64,000 nucleotides of DNA from CAZTHM01 sp041946825 (GCA_041946825.1 JBHGBD010000027.1:4597-68596); one strand, 5' to 3'; counted from the stretch's first letter, positions 16,472-27,000 are shown. Translations and numbers: made by a program. The notes: generated by a model not told the origin, from the sequence alone.

Positions 16472-17527
16472 TTATCGTGGTTCCTGCTTCCCCTCCCCCA
16501 GGCGCGCCGCCTCCGAAGCATGGGCAGAAGCCTTCTGGCTGTCGCCGAGCGCGGTGTAAATACGCGAGAGAAGGAAGTGGACGCGGTAATCCGGCCCGCC
16601 AACCCGAAGCGCCGCTTCCGCTTCCGAGGCGGCAGCTTTCTCCTGTTTCAGGCGTAAGAGAACTCTGGCCAGTTCGTAATGCGCGTCAACATTCCTGGGG
16701 TCGGATCTCACAGCCTCGCTCAGCTGCGCGCGACTCTCTTCCAGGCGGTTAAGTTTGAAGAGGAAAACTCCGTAGGCAACCTGCACGCGCACATCCGGAA
16801 GAGGCGAGTTGTGGCTCAGCCGGACGCCTTCGCGGAAGGCCTTTTCCGCGCCGTCGTGGTCGCCGAGCAGGTCTAGCGTCAGTCCGAGGTTTTCGTATCC
16901 CCGGATGCTCTGGGGATTCAGCTTCAGCGAAGCCTCGAACGCCTCGCGAGCCTGGTTGAATTCATTGCGGAGGAAATACGACCGGCCAAGGAGAAACCAG
17001 GTGCTTGCGTCCTTGTCGTCGAGCCGCAGCGATTCGCGGTAGGCCGCGTCGGCCTCAGGCCAGTCTTTGCGCGCGGTAAAGATCATTCCCATCGCCGTAT
17101 ATGCCTTCGGGTACTTTGGGTCGAGCTTGATGGCTTCCTTGGCCGTTTCGTAGGCCGCCTCGAACTTCTCCAGATTGATTTGGGCGCCGGATAGCAGGCA
17201 GAGAGTCTCGGCGGTGGGCTTTGACGCCACGACTTCCTCGAAGCACTTCTCGGCCTCAGCCGGACGCGCCGTGGAATAGTAAATCGTCCCCAAACGCAGG
17301 CGCGACTGGAGATAGTTGGGGTTGCCCTTATCAACCTTGGAATAGAGTAATTCGGCCTCAGCGACGCGGCCCTCGCGCAGGGCGGCTTCCGCGCGGGCGA
17401 ATTCACTCTGTGGGCTCTGTGGCCAACCTGCGGGGTTGCCAAGCCAGAGTAGAAGGCAGACAAGAATCGAGATAGGCACGCGCCGAACCCATTGCGCCCG
17501 CTTGGAAATCCCCTGGGCGCATCGCAC
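16472..17527 (-). CDS. Exported TPR-repeat protein
   Basis: About 351 residues: a signal segment (ISILVCLLLWLG) followed by roughly eight tetratricopeptide repeats covering the rest of the chain (for example AYTAMGMIFTARKDWPEADA). TPR solenoids are protein-binding scaffolds; no catalytic domain is present. The frame is open up to TTG 17575, immediately after the stop of the upstream beta-helix gene. I chose GTG at 17527 as giving a normal signal peptide; neither has a good ribosome site, so coupling to the upstream gene is possible. Third gene of the TonB receptor, beta-helix, TPR series. Confidence 0.75.
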   Translation of the reverse strand: MRCAQGISKRAQWVRRVPISILVCLLLWLGNPAGWPQSPQSEFARAEAALREGRVAEAELLYSKVDKGNPNYLQSRLRLGTIYYSTARPAEAEKCFEEVVASKPTAETLCLLSGAQINLEKFEAAYETAKEAIKLDPKYPKAYTAMGMIFTARKDWPEADAAYRESLRLDDKDASTWFLLGRSYFLRNEFNQAREAFEASLKLNPQSIRGYENLGLTLDLLGDHDGAEKAFREGVRLSHNSPLPDVRVQVAYGVFLFKLNRLEESRAQLSEAVRSDPRNVDAHYELARVLLRLKQEKAAASEAEAALRVGGPDYRVHFLLSRIYTALGDSQKASAHASEAARLGEGKQEPR

Positions 17528-17575
17528 GCTCAATATAACATGGCAGGATTGAGGAAGCAGTTCGCGCTGAGGCAA

Positions 17576-19120
17576 TTACTGCTGAGGGCCGACATTCATC
17601 CTGGTAATGTCGTGAAGCGATTTTCCCCAATAATCCAGCATGCCGAAATCGGGCGAGTAGGCGGTACCGGCATTGAGGGCCGGCGAGTCCGGCAGCAGGC
17701 GATATTCATCCAGTGGCAGGCGGCCCGTCCCCGCCTTCCCTGCGGCTTTAAGCCGCGGGTCGGCGACGAAGCCCTGAGCTTCCTGGCCGCTGTCTTTTCG
17801 AAATGCGTCGAGATCCGAATACTCCTTTTCCCCCCAGATCACTCGAATCCGGGACGTTGAGAAGTATTCGTTGTGATTGAAGCTGTTATTCTGTGCAGCG
17901 GCTTCCGGAGCAACACGCAGGAGCGCGCGTCCTTCATCGGCGATGACGATATTATTCAACACCCGCACGTTCGAGGGGAATTGTGCCTCCTTCTCGCCGC
18001 GAAAGTGGATGGCGGCGCCCGCCTCGTTGCCTCGAAAGAAGAAGACGTTGTTGTACACGTCCGAGTCCTGCAGCGTCCCGAAACAGAGAATCCCGCCGTA
18101 ATCGTTCTTGCGCCCATCGTTCTGGGAGATATTGAAACGCACGACGGAACGCGTCGTGAAGCCTCGCCCGCTACCCATGAAAAGATAGCCTGCTCCGTCG
18201 TTATCATGCGAGTAGCAATATTGGATGGTGCAGTTGGCGCTCGACCAGTCGATGTCGAAGCCCCCGCCGTCGTGGGTGCCCGGTGTGACGTTCTCGTAGG
18301 CTTCGCAATACTGGATAACGATATTCTCCGAATTCCAGCACCAGATGCCGACCCGCGCGTCGTGCTTCCAGCCGTTGCGGTAGGCGGTGCAATACTCGAT
18401 GACCCCGTCGCGGCCGCTGTAAATCTTGATCCCGTCCCAACCGTTGCCGTAGGCGACCGAGCGGCGAATCGCCAGATTGCGGACTTCGGCGTAGTCCTTG
18501 CCTTGAATGAAGATCCCGCTGTCCTGATTGTTGTAAGAAACGCAATCCTCGATGACCACGTCATCGTAGTTGCCATAGGTGCCGTCGCCGACGTGAATTC
18601 CGGAGCGCCCGCTATCGTGCGCCACGCAATCGCGAACGCGGATGAAATGATAATGAGGGCGGCGCGGCGCTGCCCAGATCTTCAGAGCGTCTTCGCCGGA
18701 ATCCTTGGCGTTGGTCACTTCCAGTCCCTCGATCACCCAGGCATCTTGATTGTGGATGAGCACCGCAGGGCCTTTCCCTCCGTCGATGAAGGGCCGCGCG
18801 CCGTCACCGTAAGCCCCGATGCGAATAGGTTTCTCAGGAGTCCCGGAGCCCAACGGGTGAAGCGTCCCCTGCCATCGGGCGCCCCGCCGCAGCAGGATTT
18901 CGTCTCCCGGCTGAAAAGTTATCGCGCTGATCTTCGAAAGCGATTTCCAGGCCTTTTCCGACAGCGTTCCGGAGTTGCTGTCGTTGCCTGCATTGGAGTC
19001 CACGTAGTACACGGTCGCCGAGGCGGAAGCACACACCCCGAAGACAAGCGCGAACACGGCCGGGACGAGCGCAAATATTCTCCGAGTCAAGCTTTGTTGG
19101 TGACCGAAATTTAGATTCAA
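17576..19120 (-). CDS. Secreted right-handed parallel beta-helix protein
   Basis: A 514-residue protein with a signal peptide (FALVPAVFALVFGVCASASA) and many short Asn/Asp/Gly-rich rungs typical of PbH1 repeats and polysaccharide-lyase-like folds (for example VVIEDCVSYNNQDSGIFIQG). The end matches the usual closing motif LLPDSPALNAG of such Acidobacterial proteins. Probable role: binding or cleavage of a polysaccharide at the cell surface; no lyase catalytic residues can be assigned with confidence. TTG start at 19120, supported by GAAGGAG seven to eight bases upstream. It lies 83 bases after the TonB receptor, behind a hairpin, so it may be partly uncoupled. Confidence 0.85.
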   Translation of the reverse strand: MNLNFGHQQSLTRRIFALVPAVFALVFGVCASASATVYYVDSNAGNDSNSGTLSEKAWKSLSKISAITFQPGDEILLRRGARWQGTLHPLGSGTPEKPIRIGAYGDGARPFIDGGKGPAVLIHNQDAWVIEGLEVTNAKDSGEDALKIWAAPRRPHYHFIRVRDCVAHDSGRSGIHVGDGTYGNYDDVVIEDCVSYNNQDSGIFIQGKDYAEVRNLAIRRSVAYGNGWDGIKIYSGRDGVIEYCTAYRNGWKHDARVGIWCWNSENIVIQYCEAYENVTPGTHDGGGFDIDWSSANCTIQYCYSHDNDGAGYLFMGSGRGFTTRSVVRFNISQNDGRKNDYGGILCFGTLQDSDVYNNVFFFRGNEAGAAIHFRGEKEAQFPSNVRVLNNIVIADEGRALLRVAPEAAAQNNSFNHNEYFSTSRIRVIWGEKEYSDLDAFRKDSGQEAQGFVADPRLKAAGKAGTGRLPLDEYRLLPDSPALNAGTAYSPDFGMLDYWGKSLHDITRMNVGPQQ

Positions 19121-19162
19121 AAGAGGTCTCCTTCGGGCGGGTCGAGAGGATAGAAAAGAATT

Positions 19163-19185
19163 GGGGCGGGCACAGGGCCCGCCCC
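19163..19185 (-). terminator. Strong GC hairpin after the TonB receptor gene
   Basis: A perfect 9-bp stem GGGGCGGGC/GCCCGCCCC with a five-base loop, followed on the minus strand by AATTCTTTTC. It lies 19 bases past the stop of the TonB receptor and could attenuate transcription into the beta-helix gene. Confidence 0.6.
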
Positions 19186-19203
19186 TGAAAAACGATCAGA
19201 TCA

Positions 19204-22200
19204 TTACCACTCAAACCGCGCGCCCAATTGCCCGACGCGAGGCGACCCACTCGCACTCAAGACTTGACCAAGGTTTGAGCCGAGACTCGTGTTGGGATTG
19301 TTGAATGTGTGGCGATTGAAGACGTTGAAGAACTCGCCGCGAATCTGCAGCTTCATGCGCTCTTTGATTTTGAAATCCTTGTAGACCGCGAGATTCTCGA
19401 CGGCGGTGCCGAAGCCGTTCAGGCCGGCCACATACGGCCCGGAATTCCCGAAATTCCCGTAGCCTGGATCGGAGAATCCTGCAGGATTGAAGTAGAAGTT
19501 ATTCGGGTCCCCAAACCTTGAGCCATCGAAGTGACGGCTCAGGTCAGCTCCGGAATCCACATTCGAATAGATCGTTGTAGGTATTCCGAACGCTCCCCAT
19601 GCGGGGCCAGGGTACCACTGGTAGGAATAGACGCTGAGCGGGGTGCCGGTGCTGTAGTAGAGGGTTGTGCCCAACGTCCAATCGCCGACGATGGCGTTGA
19701 CCACCCGGCCGCGTCCGGAGAGAAACTGACGCCCGCTTCCGAAAGGCAACGTGTAGAGGATGTACCCTTTCACGATGCTCTGGTTGTAAGGTTTGATGAA
19801 ATTGCGCTCCCAACTCAAGTCGGAAACGTCTTGCAGCCATGAGTCACTCACCCAGTGTTCCTGGAAGTTACTGCCGCGGGTGCCGTAGTCGAAGGCGCCG
19901 GTGGATCGCTGACGAGCGAAGGTGTAGCTCATGTCCGCCGTCAAGCCATGAGAGGAACGTTGAACGAGTTCGACCTGGAGAGAATCGTACTGTGAGCGCC
20001 CACGGGGTGACCCGACATAAAAGAGGTAAGCCCAGTTTGCCGCTAACTGCGGGTAGGGATACAGGGCGGCGAAGGAGAAGTTCGAGAACCCTTCATAGGG
20101 ATAAGGGACGCCGGCCGCAGCGGCGGAGGCTTCGTCCCAGACCCAGTCCCATTCGTGACCACCCTTCAGAAGGTTGGACATGGCGCTGTTCGGGGCGGCG
20201 TTCTGCTCCAGCGATCCATCGTGCAGGTGTGTCCCACGCGTGCCGAGGTAGTTAAACGAGAGGCGCGTGTTTTGTGTCAGCTCGAATTCCACGCCGGCAT
20301 TCCATTGGTTCGTAATGCCCGGACGTAGCGACTCCGGGCTGATCGAGGTCATCCCCCCCAAATAGATGTAGTTGGGATCGAACGTGCCGGAAACGGGCTG
20401 GCCCGGGTAGCCGGTGTCCCAGTTAAAGGCCGGGGAGAAGTCCTGGGTCTGGGGCACTTCGTTGGTGGGGAAGTAGCCGGGCGCAAAGCCGTAAGGCACA
20501 CCACTCCAGTAATCGATGCCAATGGGGATGTAGAACATGGCGTAGGCAGCTCGCGCCACTAGCCGGTCGCTGACTTTGTAAGCAAAACCGATGTGCGGGG
20601 CAAAATCACTCCAGCGGGTTGACCCTTCAAAGGTCTGACTGCCATCGCTCAAGTAAGCCACCTGACCGCGCATTCCGGTTGCGGAATCTACGAGCGAGCC
20701 GTCAAAGTTCGCCCAATGGCCGTACTTCTCGTGGAACGGGTACGTCTGGTTCCAGTTGAGACCATAGTTGAGCGTGAACCTTGAGTTTACCTTGAAGCTG
20801 TCCTCAGCAAAGACTGACAGCGACTTGCGCCGCCCGTAAAGATCGTACGGCGAGCCCATGGAGGCGCTGCTGACGTCGCCCAGCAGGAAGCTTGCGAATC
20901 CGAATCCCACTTGGCTTGCGTAGGACTCAGTGGGCGCGCCTGTCTGGCTATTCGCGAAGTCGAAGTTCAGAGTTCCGTTCCCGCCGTGACTATTGATCTG
21001 GAAGGCGCGAAGTTCCCCGCCGAGAGTAATTGTGTGGCGACCCTTGATCCAGGTGAGGGTCTCGTCGCCGACCAGCACGTTGGAAGTGTAATACCCCTTG
21101 CTGCTGTAACCGATCGGATCTTCCCAAAAGCCGTTCACCTTGCTGCCGAAATCGATCTCCGGGAAGTTGCCGGCCCCCGTATCGCCGAAGCCCAGTTTGG
21201 AAGGCCAGTCACCACTCGCGGACTGTGCCAGGCTGGGATTGCGGAAGTGCTCGACGGTGAAGGCAACAACGTTCAGCAGGTTGGAAGTAAAGTTGTAGCT
21301 GTCGCTGAGTCGGAACTTGTGGTCGGTGATCTTCTGCAACCGCGACTGGGCAAGCGGACCGCCATCCGGATCCAGGGTGGACCAGATGCCCCCCGCGTCG
21401 ACCAGGATACGCGGCCGCGCTGTCCAGATGTAGGAACTGGCAAGACGGTTCTTTTCCGAAAAGTTGTGATCGACCTTGACGCTGAATTGCGTCTGGTGGA
21501 ACCACGGGTTATTACTGACCGTGGCGGCGTTGTTGTTGATCAGGCCCGAGCCCAGCGGCTTGTAGTACTGCTGGTACAACGGGATGATTTGCTGCGCGAC
21601 ATTGCTAAAGCGCGAGGTGGGGATGACGTTTCCCGGGAAGACTTGTCCGGGATGGGCGGGGTCGAAGATCATCCCCTGAACCAATTGCACCGTCTGCCCG
21701 TCGGTATCCTGAACGGTGATGGGGTTTCCTGAGTCGAGGATGGGCGCGCCCAATAGGGCGCTGAAGTCGCCGTTCAGGAAGTCGGGCGTCGGCACCGTGC
21801 GGTCGGAAGATCCCGCCGTGTAGTCGGCCTTCCGGTATTGCTCGAAGGCGCCGAACACGAAAGTCTTGTTCTTGATGATGGGTCCACCGGCGCTGAAGGC
21901 GTAATCCTTGTGCCGGCTGCGCGGCCTCGGGCTCCCGTAGTAATTGTTCATCCAGGAGTTGGCATTTAGCGCTTCATTCTGCCAGAGGGTTACCGCGCTG
22001 CCGTGGAACTGGTTGGTCCCGGACTTCATGATGAATGAGAATGTGCCGCCGGCCGTGTACATGGCGCGCTGGCCGCTCATGCCGCCCGTATCAACACGGA
22101 ATTCCTGGACGGCTTCCATGGGGGGCTCACTTTCCAGGAGTTGCCCGGTTTCAGACTCCTGGGCAAGCGTACCGTCGATGAGGACTTCGTTGCTGAAGGC

Positions 22201-22737
22201 CTGCGTGCCCGCGATGTAGGTGGTCCAACTGTTGCCCTCGACGCCGGGCGTCACGGCAAAGGCAAAGGCCATGATGTCGCGCCCGCCGTTGATGGAAAGG
22301 GGCAAAGCTCGGTAGGTCTGCAGCGACATGGTGCTGCCCATATCGTTCGTCTGGCTCTGCAAGACCGGAGCCTGTGCTTTTACCTCTATCATTTGGGCAA
22401 CCGCGCCCACGCGCATCGTGACATTAATCTCGGCCACTTGGCTTACAGTTAAAGTAACGCCCGTCCGTTCCAGTGACTGGAAGCCGTCCTTCTTGAAGGA
22501 CAATGAGTACGGCCCTACCGGCAAGTTGAGAATTCGAAACAGGCCGACCTCGTTGGTGGCCCCGGATGTCTCGACCTTGGTATCCACATTGGTGGCGATA
22601 ACGGAAACATCAGGAATCACGGCCCCCGACGAGTCCGTCACCGTCCCCGTTATGGTGGCTCGGTCTGCCTGGGCAAAGAGAGATCCGGCCAATAAAATGG
22701 AGCCAAGTAAAACTAAGAGAGAACCCTTCGCTCGCAT
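19204..22737 (-). CDS. Oar-like TonB-dependent receptor with carboxypeptidase-regulatory N-terminal domain
   Basis: Outer-membrane receptor of 1177 residues. A signal peptide (LLVLLGSILLAGSLFAQ) precedes a CarboxypepD_reg-like domain (ITGTVTDSSGAVIPDVSV, about 27-115), a plug region and a long beta-barrel ending in an aromatic residue (GARFEW), as needed for Bam-dependent insertion. This architecture is the expanded TonB/Oar family of Acidobacteriota; substrates are usually carbohydrates, peptides or metal complexes. ATG at 22737 with AGGAGGG. A LacI-type operator (22754-22767) lies between the promoter and the ribosome site, which favours a sugar-responsive role. First gene of the set continued by the beta-helix and TPR proteins. 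Confidence 0.92.
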   Translation of the reverse strand: MRAKGSLLVLLGSILLAGSLFAQADRATITGTVTDSSGAVIPDVSVIATNVDTKVETSGATNEVGLFRILNLPVGPYSLSFKKDGFQSLERTGVTLTVSQVAEINVTMRVGAVAQMIEVKAQAPVLQSQTNDMGSTMSLQTYRALPLSINGGRDIMAFAFAVTPGVEGNSWTTYIAGTQAFSNEVLIDGTLAQESETGQLLESEPPMEAVQEFRVDTGGMSGQRAMYTAGGTFSFIMKSGTNQFHGSAVTLWQNEALNANSWMNNYYGSPRPRSRHKDYAFSAGGPIIKNKTFVFGAFEQYRKADYTAGSSDRTVPTPDFLNGDFSALLGAPILDSGNPITVQDTDGQTVQLVQGMIFDPAHPGQVFPGNVIPTSRFSNVAQQIIPLYQQYYKPLGSGLINNNAATVSNNPWFHQTQFSVKVDHNFSEKNRLASSYIWTARPRILVDAGGIWSTLDPDGGPLAQSRLQKITDHKFRLSDSYNFTSNLLNVVAFTVEHFRNPSLAQSASGDWPSKLGFGDTGAGNFPEIDFGSKVNGFWEDPIGYSSKGYYTSNVLVGDETLTWIKGRHTITLGGELRAFQINSHGGNGTLNFDFANSQTGAPTESYASQVGFGFASFLLGDVSSASMGSPYDLYGRRKSLSVFAEDSFKVNSRFTLNYGLNWNQTYPFHEKYGHWANFDGSLVDSATGMRGQVAYLSDGSQTFEGSTRWSDFAPHIGFAYKVSDRLVARAAYAMFYIPIGIDYWSGVPYGFAPGYFPTNEVPQTQDFSPAFNWDTGYPGQPVSGTFDPNYIYLGGMTSISPESLRPGITNQWNAGVEFELTQNTRLSFNYLGTRGTHLHDGSLEQNAAPNSAMSNLLKGGHEWDWVWDEASAAAAGVPYPYEGFSNFSFAALYPYPQLAANWAYLFYVGSPRGRSQYDSLQVELVQRSSHGLTADMSYTFARQRSTGAFDYGTRGSNFQEHWVSDSWLQDVSDLSWERNFIKPYNQSIVKGYILYTLPFGSGRQFLSGRGRVVNAIVGDWTLGTTLYYSTGTPLSVYSYQWYPGPAWGAFGIPTTIYSNVDSGADLSRHFDGSRFGDPNNFYFNPAGFSDPGYGNFGNSGPYVAGLNGFGTAVENLAVYKDFKIKERMKLQIRGEFFNVFNRHTFNNPNTSLGSNLGQVLSASGSPRVGQLGARFEW

Positions 22738-22753
22738 AGAACCCTCCTCTTTG

Positions 22754-22767
22754 TGTAATCGCTTTCA
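22754..22767. promoter_or_regulatory. LacI/GalR-type operator (cre-like)
   Basis: TGTAATCGCTTTCA matches the LacI-family/cre consensus TGNAANCGNTTNCA at every fixed position, with a central CG and one further complementary pair outside (G22753/C22768). It lies 17-30 bases before the receptor start codon, between promoter and ribosome site, where a bound repressor would block transcription. Confidence 0.6.
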
Positions 22768-22908
22768 CCACGACGCATCATCGACCAGCAACTCTTTCCA
22801 CCGCAAAGCAGCCCGACGTTTCAGAGGGACAAGCAGCGCTCACCAATTGCCATATGGCGAGAGCAAGAGGACCCAGGTGGTGAACACACAGTCTGACTTA
22901 CAGCGTGC

Positions 22909-22936
22909 ATCTTACATCTGCCATGACTCACGTCAA
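22909..22936 (-). promoter_or_regulatory. Sigma70-type promoter for the TonB receptor gene
   Basis: On the minus strand TTGACG (22936-22931) is followed after 16 bases by TAAGAT (22914-22909). Transcription would begin near 22902, giving a leader of about 165 bases that contains the LacI-type operator. Confidence 0.5.
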
Positions 22937-23082
22937 GAGACAAAAAGTCCTATATTATAAATTAGTTGCCGCTGGTTTGATGCGGAAATGACTTAGGTGC
23001 AAGTCGTGGGGACGCGGGTTGATGCGTCGGCAGGAAATGAATTCGAGGTCGCAAACGGTCTGCTGGGGTCGCTGGCGGGACT

Positions 23083-24039
23083 TCACCCTTCCCCGACGAA
23101 GGTAGCAAGTTGGCGCAGTCGCTCGTGACGACGCCGAATAAGGTCATTTGCTGAGAGCGCTGACAGTTCTCGAAGGCTTGCGGCCAGCACAGGACGGAGC
23201 AGCTCCGCCGCCCTGCCGTAGTCCTCGTGTGCGCCGCCGGGCGGCTCAGTAACAATTTCATCCACGATGCCGAGCCGGTGCAAGTCTTCGGCGGTGAGCT
23301 TGAGAAGGCGTGCGGCTTCCTGCTTGTGGTTCCAGTCGCGCCAAAGGATGGAGGAGCAGCTCTCGGGCGAGATCACCGAATACACGGCGTTCTCATACAT
23401 CAAGACTTTGTCGCCCACGGCGATGGCAAGCGCGCCCCCGCTACCCCCTTCGCCGTGAATGATCACGATGATGGGCACGCGTAATTTGGGGATTTCTCTC
23501 AGGTTGTAAGCGATCGCCTCTGCCTGCCCGCGCTCCTCGGCGCCGATTCCGGGATAAGCGCCGGGTGTGTCCACGAAAGTGAGGATGGGATTGCCGAACT
23601 TTGCCGCCATCTGCATCAGGCGAAGCGCCTTGCGATACCCTTCGGGCTTGGTCATCCCGAAGTTGCGCAGCAGTTTCTGCTTGGTGTCCCGGCCTTTCTG
23701 ATGCCCAACGATCATCACGGATTGGCCTTCGAATGTGGCCAGGCCGCAGACCATGGCGGGGTCATCGGCGAAGCGACGATCGCCGTGGAGCTCCATGAAA
23801 TCCGAGAATAGCAACTGGATGTAATCGAGGGTATAGGGCCGCTGCGGATGGCGCGCCAGCAGGACTCGAGCCCAAGCGTCCTTCTGCTCGCCTGACGGCC
23901 CCTGGCGGATGGCCTCGAGCTGCTGACGAAGGCGGTCGATTTCCTCGATTGCCGCCTCGGAGTCGGAGTTCGTCTCCAGCTCGGCAATCTGGCGTTCGAG
24001 GTCCTGCACAACGGCGGATTGTCCGCGACGTTCCGGCAT
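23083..24039 (-). CDS. accA: Acetyl-CoA carboxylase carboxyltransferase subunit alpha
   Basis: The alpha half of the carboxyltransferase that moves CO2 from biotin to acetyl-CoA, committing carbon to fatty acid synthesis. The 318 residues match the family length. Recognisable segments are HGDRRFADDPAMVCGLA, VGHQKGRDTK, NFGMTKPEGYRKALR, FVDTPGAYPGIGAEERGQ and GEGGSGGALAI (the oxyanion-hole glycines). ATG at 24039, 31 bases after the dnaE stop; the dnaE-accA order is also found in Enterobacteria and supports one transcript xerD-cca-dnaE-accA. The beta subunit accD is not in the window. Confidence 0.97.
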   Translation of the reverse strand: MPERRGQSAVVQDLERQIAELETNSDSEAAIEEIDRLRQQLEAIRQGPSGEQKDAWARVLLARHPQRPYTLDYIQLLFSDFMELHGDRRFADDPAMVCGLATFEGQSVMIVGHQKGRDTKQKLLRNFGMTKPEGYRKALRLMQMAAKFGNPILTFVDTPGAYPGIGAEERGQAEAIAYNLREIPKLRVPIIVIIHGEGGSGGALAIAVGDKVLMYENAVYSVISPESCSSILWRDWNHKQEAARLLKLTAEDLHRLGIVDEIVTEPPGGAHEDYGRAAELLRPVLAASLRELSALSANDLIRRRHERLRQLATFVGEG

Positions 24040-24070
24040 GGTTTCAATTGACCTGCAGAACAGTCCCTGC

Positions 24071-27000
24071 CTACGAATTCTGGCTCACGGCTTTGGGTTT
24101 TTCAACCAGCAGCGGCTCTTCCCCGCAGAGATTGCGGAGGCGTGCGAGAAGCTCGCCCTCGGCCTTCACGGCGCGGGCCCTTCGCGGGCGAAGTCGAGCC
24201 TGAAAATCCCCTTGCCGGGTCAGTTCAAAGACCACAGGATTCTCACCCGGATAGGCGGCCAGCAATTTCTCAAGGTCCTCAACCACGGATTCACTGGCTA
24301 TCGAAAGATCGACGCGGATGAGCAATTCAGGCCTCGAACCGTTCGCCGCTGCCTCGAGCGGCTTCGCTTCGCTGACCACGACCTTCGTTCGGGCGTTCTC
24401 CTCGTGCCGCACGCGTCCTTTGATCAGCAACGCCGTGTCGGGCTTCAGCACGCCTTGAAGTTGCTGCAACGCCTGCGGGAAGACCAACAACTCGACCGAG
24501 CCACGCATGTCTTCCAGGAGTCCGCTCGCCCACAAATCGCCTTTCTTGCTGGGACGCACTCGCAGGTTGGTCAGAATCCCTGCCAGCGTTACGGGGGATT
24601 CATGCTCCAGCGATTCCAGTGACGAACTGTCATTGCGCGTCAAGCTCGCGAGCCGTCCGGCATACTTTTCGAGCGGATGGCCAGTGATATAGAACCCCAG
24701 GACTTCCTTCTCGCCCGCCAGTCGTTCCGCCTCGGACCATTCCGGGATATCCGGCAGCAACTGCGGTGGAGGAGACTGAGGCGCGTTTCCGCCCATGAAC
24801 AACCCATGTTGGCCGCTGGAAGCTTCGCGCTGTTGTCGCGCGCCGAGTTCCATCGCCCGATCGAGCGATGCAGCCATTTGCGAGCGGAGTGCCCCCAGCG
24901 AGTCCAATGCCCCCGCCTTGATCATGCTCTCAATCACGCGCTTGTTGAGCAGACGGAGGTCAACATTCTCGCAGAATTGGAAGAGGCTATCAAAGCGTCC
25001 CAGCTTCCAGCGCGCCGAGAGCACCGAATCGATAGCCGCTTCACCCACGTTCTTGATGGCGGTCAGTCCGAAGCGGATGCTCTGCCCCGCCGGGCTGAAT
25101 GCCAGTTCGCTGGAATTGATGTCGGGCGGGAGAATCTTGATCCCCATATCGCGGCATTCATTCAAATATTGCGTGAGCTTGTCCTGGTTGCCGATTTCCG
25201 AAGTCAACAGCGCCGACATGAACTCGACCGGATAGTGGGATTTCAGATAGGCGGTCTGGTAGGCGATCAGCGCGTAGGCCGCCGAGTGCGATTTATTAAA
25301 GCCGTAGCCGGCGAATTGCTCCACGAGATCGAAGAGCTTCTCGGCTTTCTGCGGCAGGACTTCATTCTTCCGTGCGCCCGCCAGGAATTTCTCCTTCATC
25401 GCCACCATTTCTTCGTGTTTCTTTTTGCCCATGGCGCGGCGCAGGACATCAGCCTCGCCCAGCGTAAAGCCCGCGACGCTCGCGGCGATCTGCATCACCT
25501 GCTCCTGGTAGACAATCACGCCGTAGGTCTCTTCCAGAATGTCGCGCAGTTGGGGCAAATCGTAGGTGACGCGCTTGCGTCCGGTCTTACGCGCGATGAA
25601 GTCGTCAATCATGCCGCCCTGAATCGGCCCCGGGCGGTATAGCGCGTTGAGCGCCGTCAAGTCAGCGAGACGGTTGGGCTTGACGCGGCGGAGGATGTCC
25701 GTCATGCCGCGGCTTTCAAACTGGAAGATCCCCGCCGTCAAACCTTTTCCCAGCAGGGCGTAGGTATCGGCGTCGTCGAGCGGGAGATTATCCAGATCAA
25801 TGGATTCACCGTGCGTCGCCTCGATCAGCCGCTGGCAGTCGTCGAGGACGGTCAAGGTCGTCAGTCCCAGGAAATCCATCTTAAGCAAGCCGATCTTCTC
25901 GAGATCGTCCATCGCGTACTGGGTCGTGATTTCATCTTTGCTGCTCTTATAGAGGGGGACGATTTCCTGGAGCGGTTGAGGCGAAATGACCACCCCCGCA
26001 GCGTGCGTCGAAGCGTGGCGCGCCAGCCCTTCCAGCCGTTCGGCGATGGTCAGAAGCTCCGCCACGCGCGGGTCGCGCTCCTTGGCCTGGCGCAACTCCG
26101 GCGCGGTTTTCAGAGCGTCTTCGAGGGTGATGTTCAGGACGTTCGGAACCAGCTTGGCGATCCGATCGGTATCCGCGAACGGGACGTCAAGCGCCCGGCC
26201 GGCGTCGCGAATGACGGCTTTGGCGCCCATGGTGCCAAAAGTGATGATCTGGCTGACGTTGTCCCGCCCGTATTTCTCCGTGACATAACTGATCACTTCG
26301 CCGCGGCGCCGCATGCAGAAGTCGATGTCGATATCGGGAAAGCTGATGCGCTCCGGGTTGAGGAAGCGCTCGAACAGCAGATCGTTCTGCAGCGGGTCGA
26401 TGTCGGTGATGTGCAGCGAGTAGGAGACCAGACTGCCCGCCGCAGAACCGCGTCCCGGGCCGACCGGGATGCATTTGTCGCGCGCGAAGCGGATGAAATC
26501 CCAGACAATCAGGAAGTAGCCCGCAAAGCGCATCTGCTTGATCAGTTCGAGCTCGCGCTCCAGCCGGTCCTCGTATTCCTTCAGGTCGTGGCGCAAGCGC
26601 TTTTCCGCTGTCAAGCGTTCCAGCCGCGCGCGCCGCTCGGCAAAGCCCTGGCGCGTTACCTTTTCAAAGAAACTGTCGATCGTCTCTCCCGACGGAACCT
26701 CGAAGTGCGGAAAAACGTGGTCTTTCTTTTCGAGATGCAGGTTGCACCGCTCGGCGATTTCGAGCGTGCGCTCAAGTGCTTCGTGAATCTCGCCGAAGAT
26801 CTCCAGCATCTCCGCGTCCGACTTGAAGTAGAACTGGTCGGTGGCGAATTTCATGCGGTTGGGATCGCTCATCGTCTTCCCGGTCTGAATGCAGACCAGG
26901 ACTTCCTGGGCGCGCGCGTCGGCCTGGGTCAGGTAATGAGTATCATTCGTCACCACCAGGGGGATGCCCGTCTCGCGCGAGAGCTTTGCCAGTTGCGGAT

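Larger units (their letters stand above)
22738..23082. other. 345-base regulatory region upstream of the TonB receptor
   Basis: No gene is seen. It contains the operator (22754-22767), a promoter (22909-22936), an AT-rich patch with a second TATAAT on the minus strand (22953-22958) and about 120 bases of featureless sequence before the stop of accA. Confidence 0.6.

Noticed and set aside
17742..17756. A 15-base palindrome GCGGCTTTAAGCCGC inside the beta-helix gene, close to the REP core at the RAYT
   Set aside because: It lies in a continuous coding frame (RLKAA) in a region consistent with the family, and has neither the flanking head nor the extended stem of the REPs, so chance or codon choice is a sufficient explanation.
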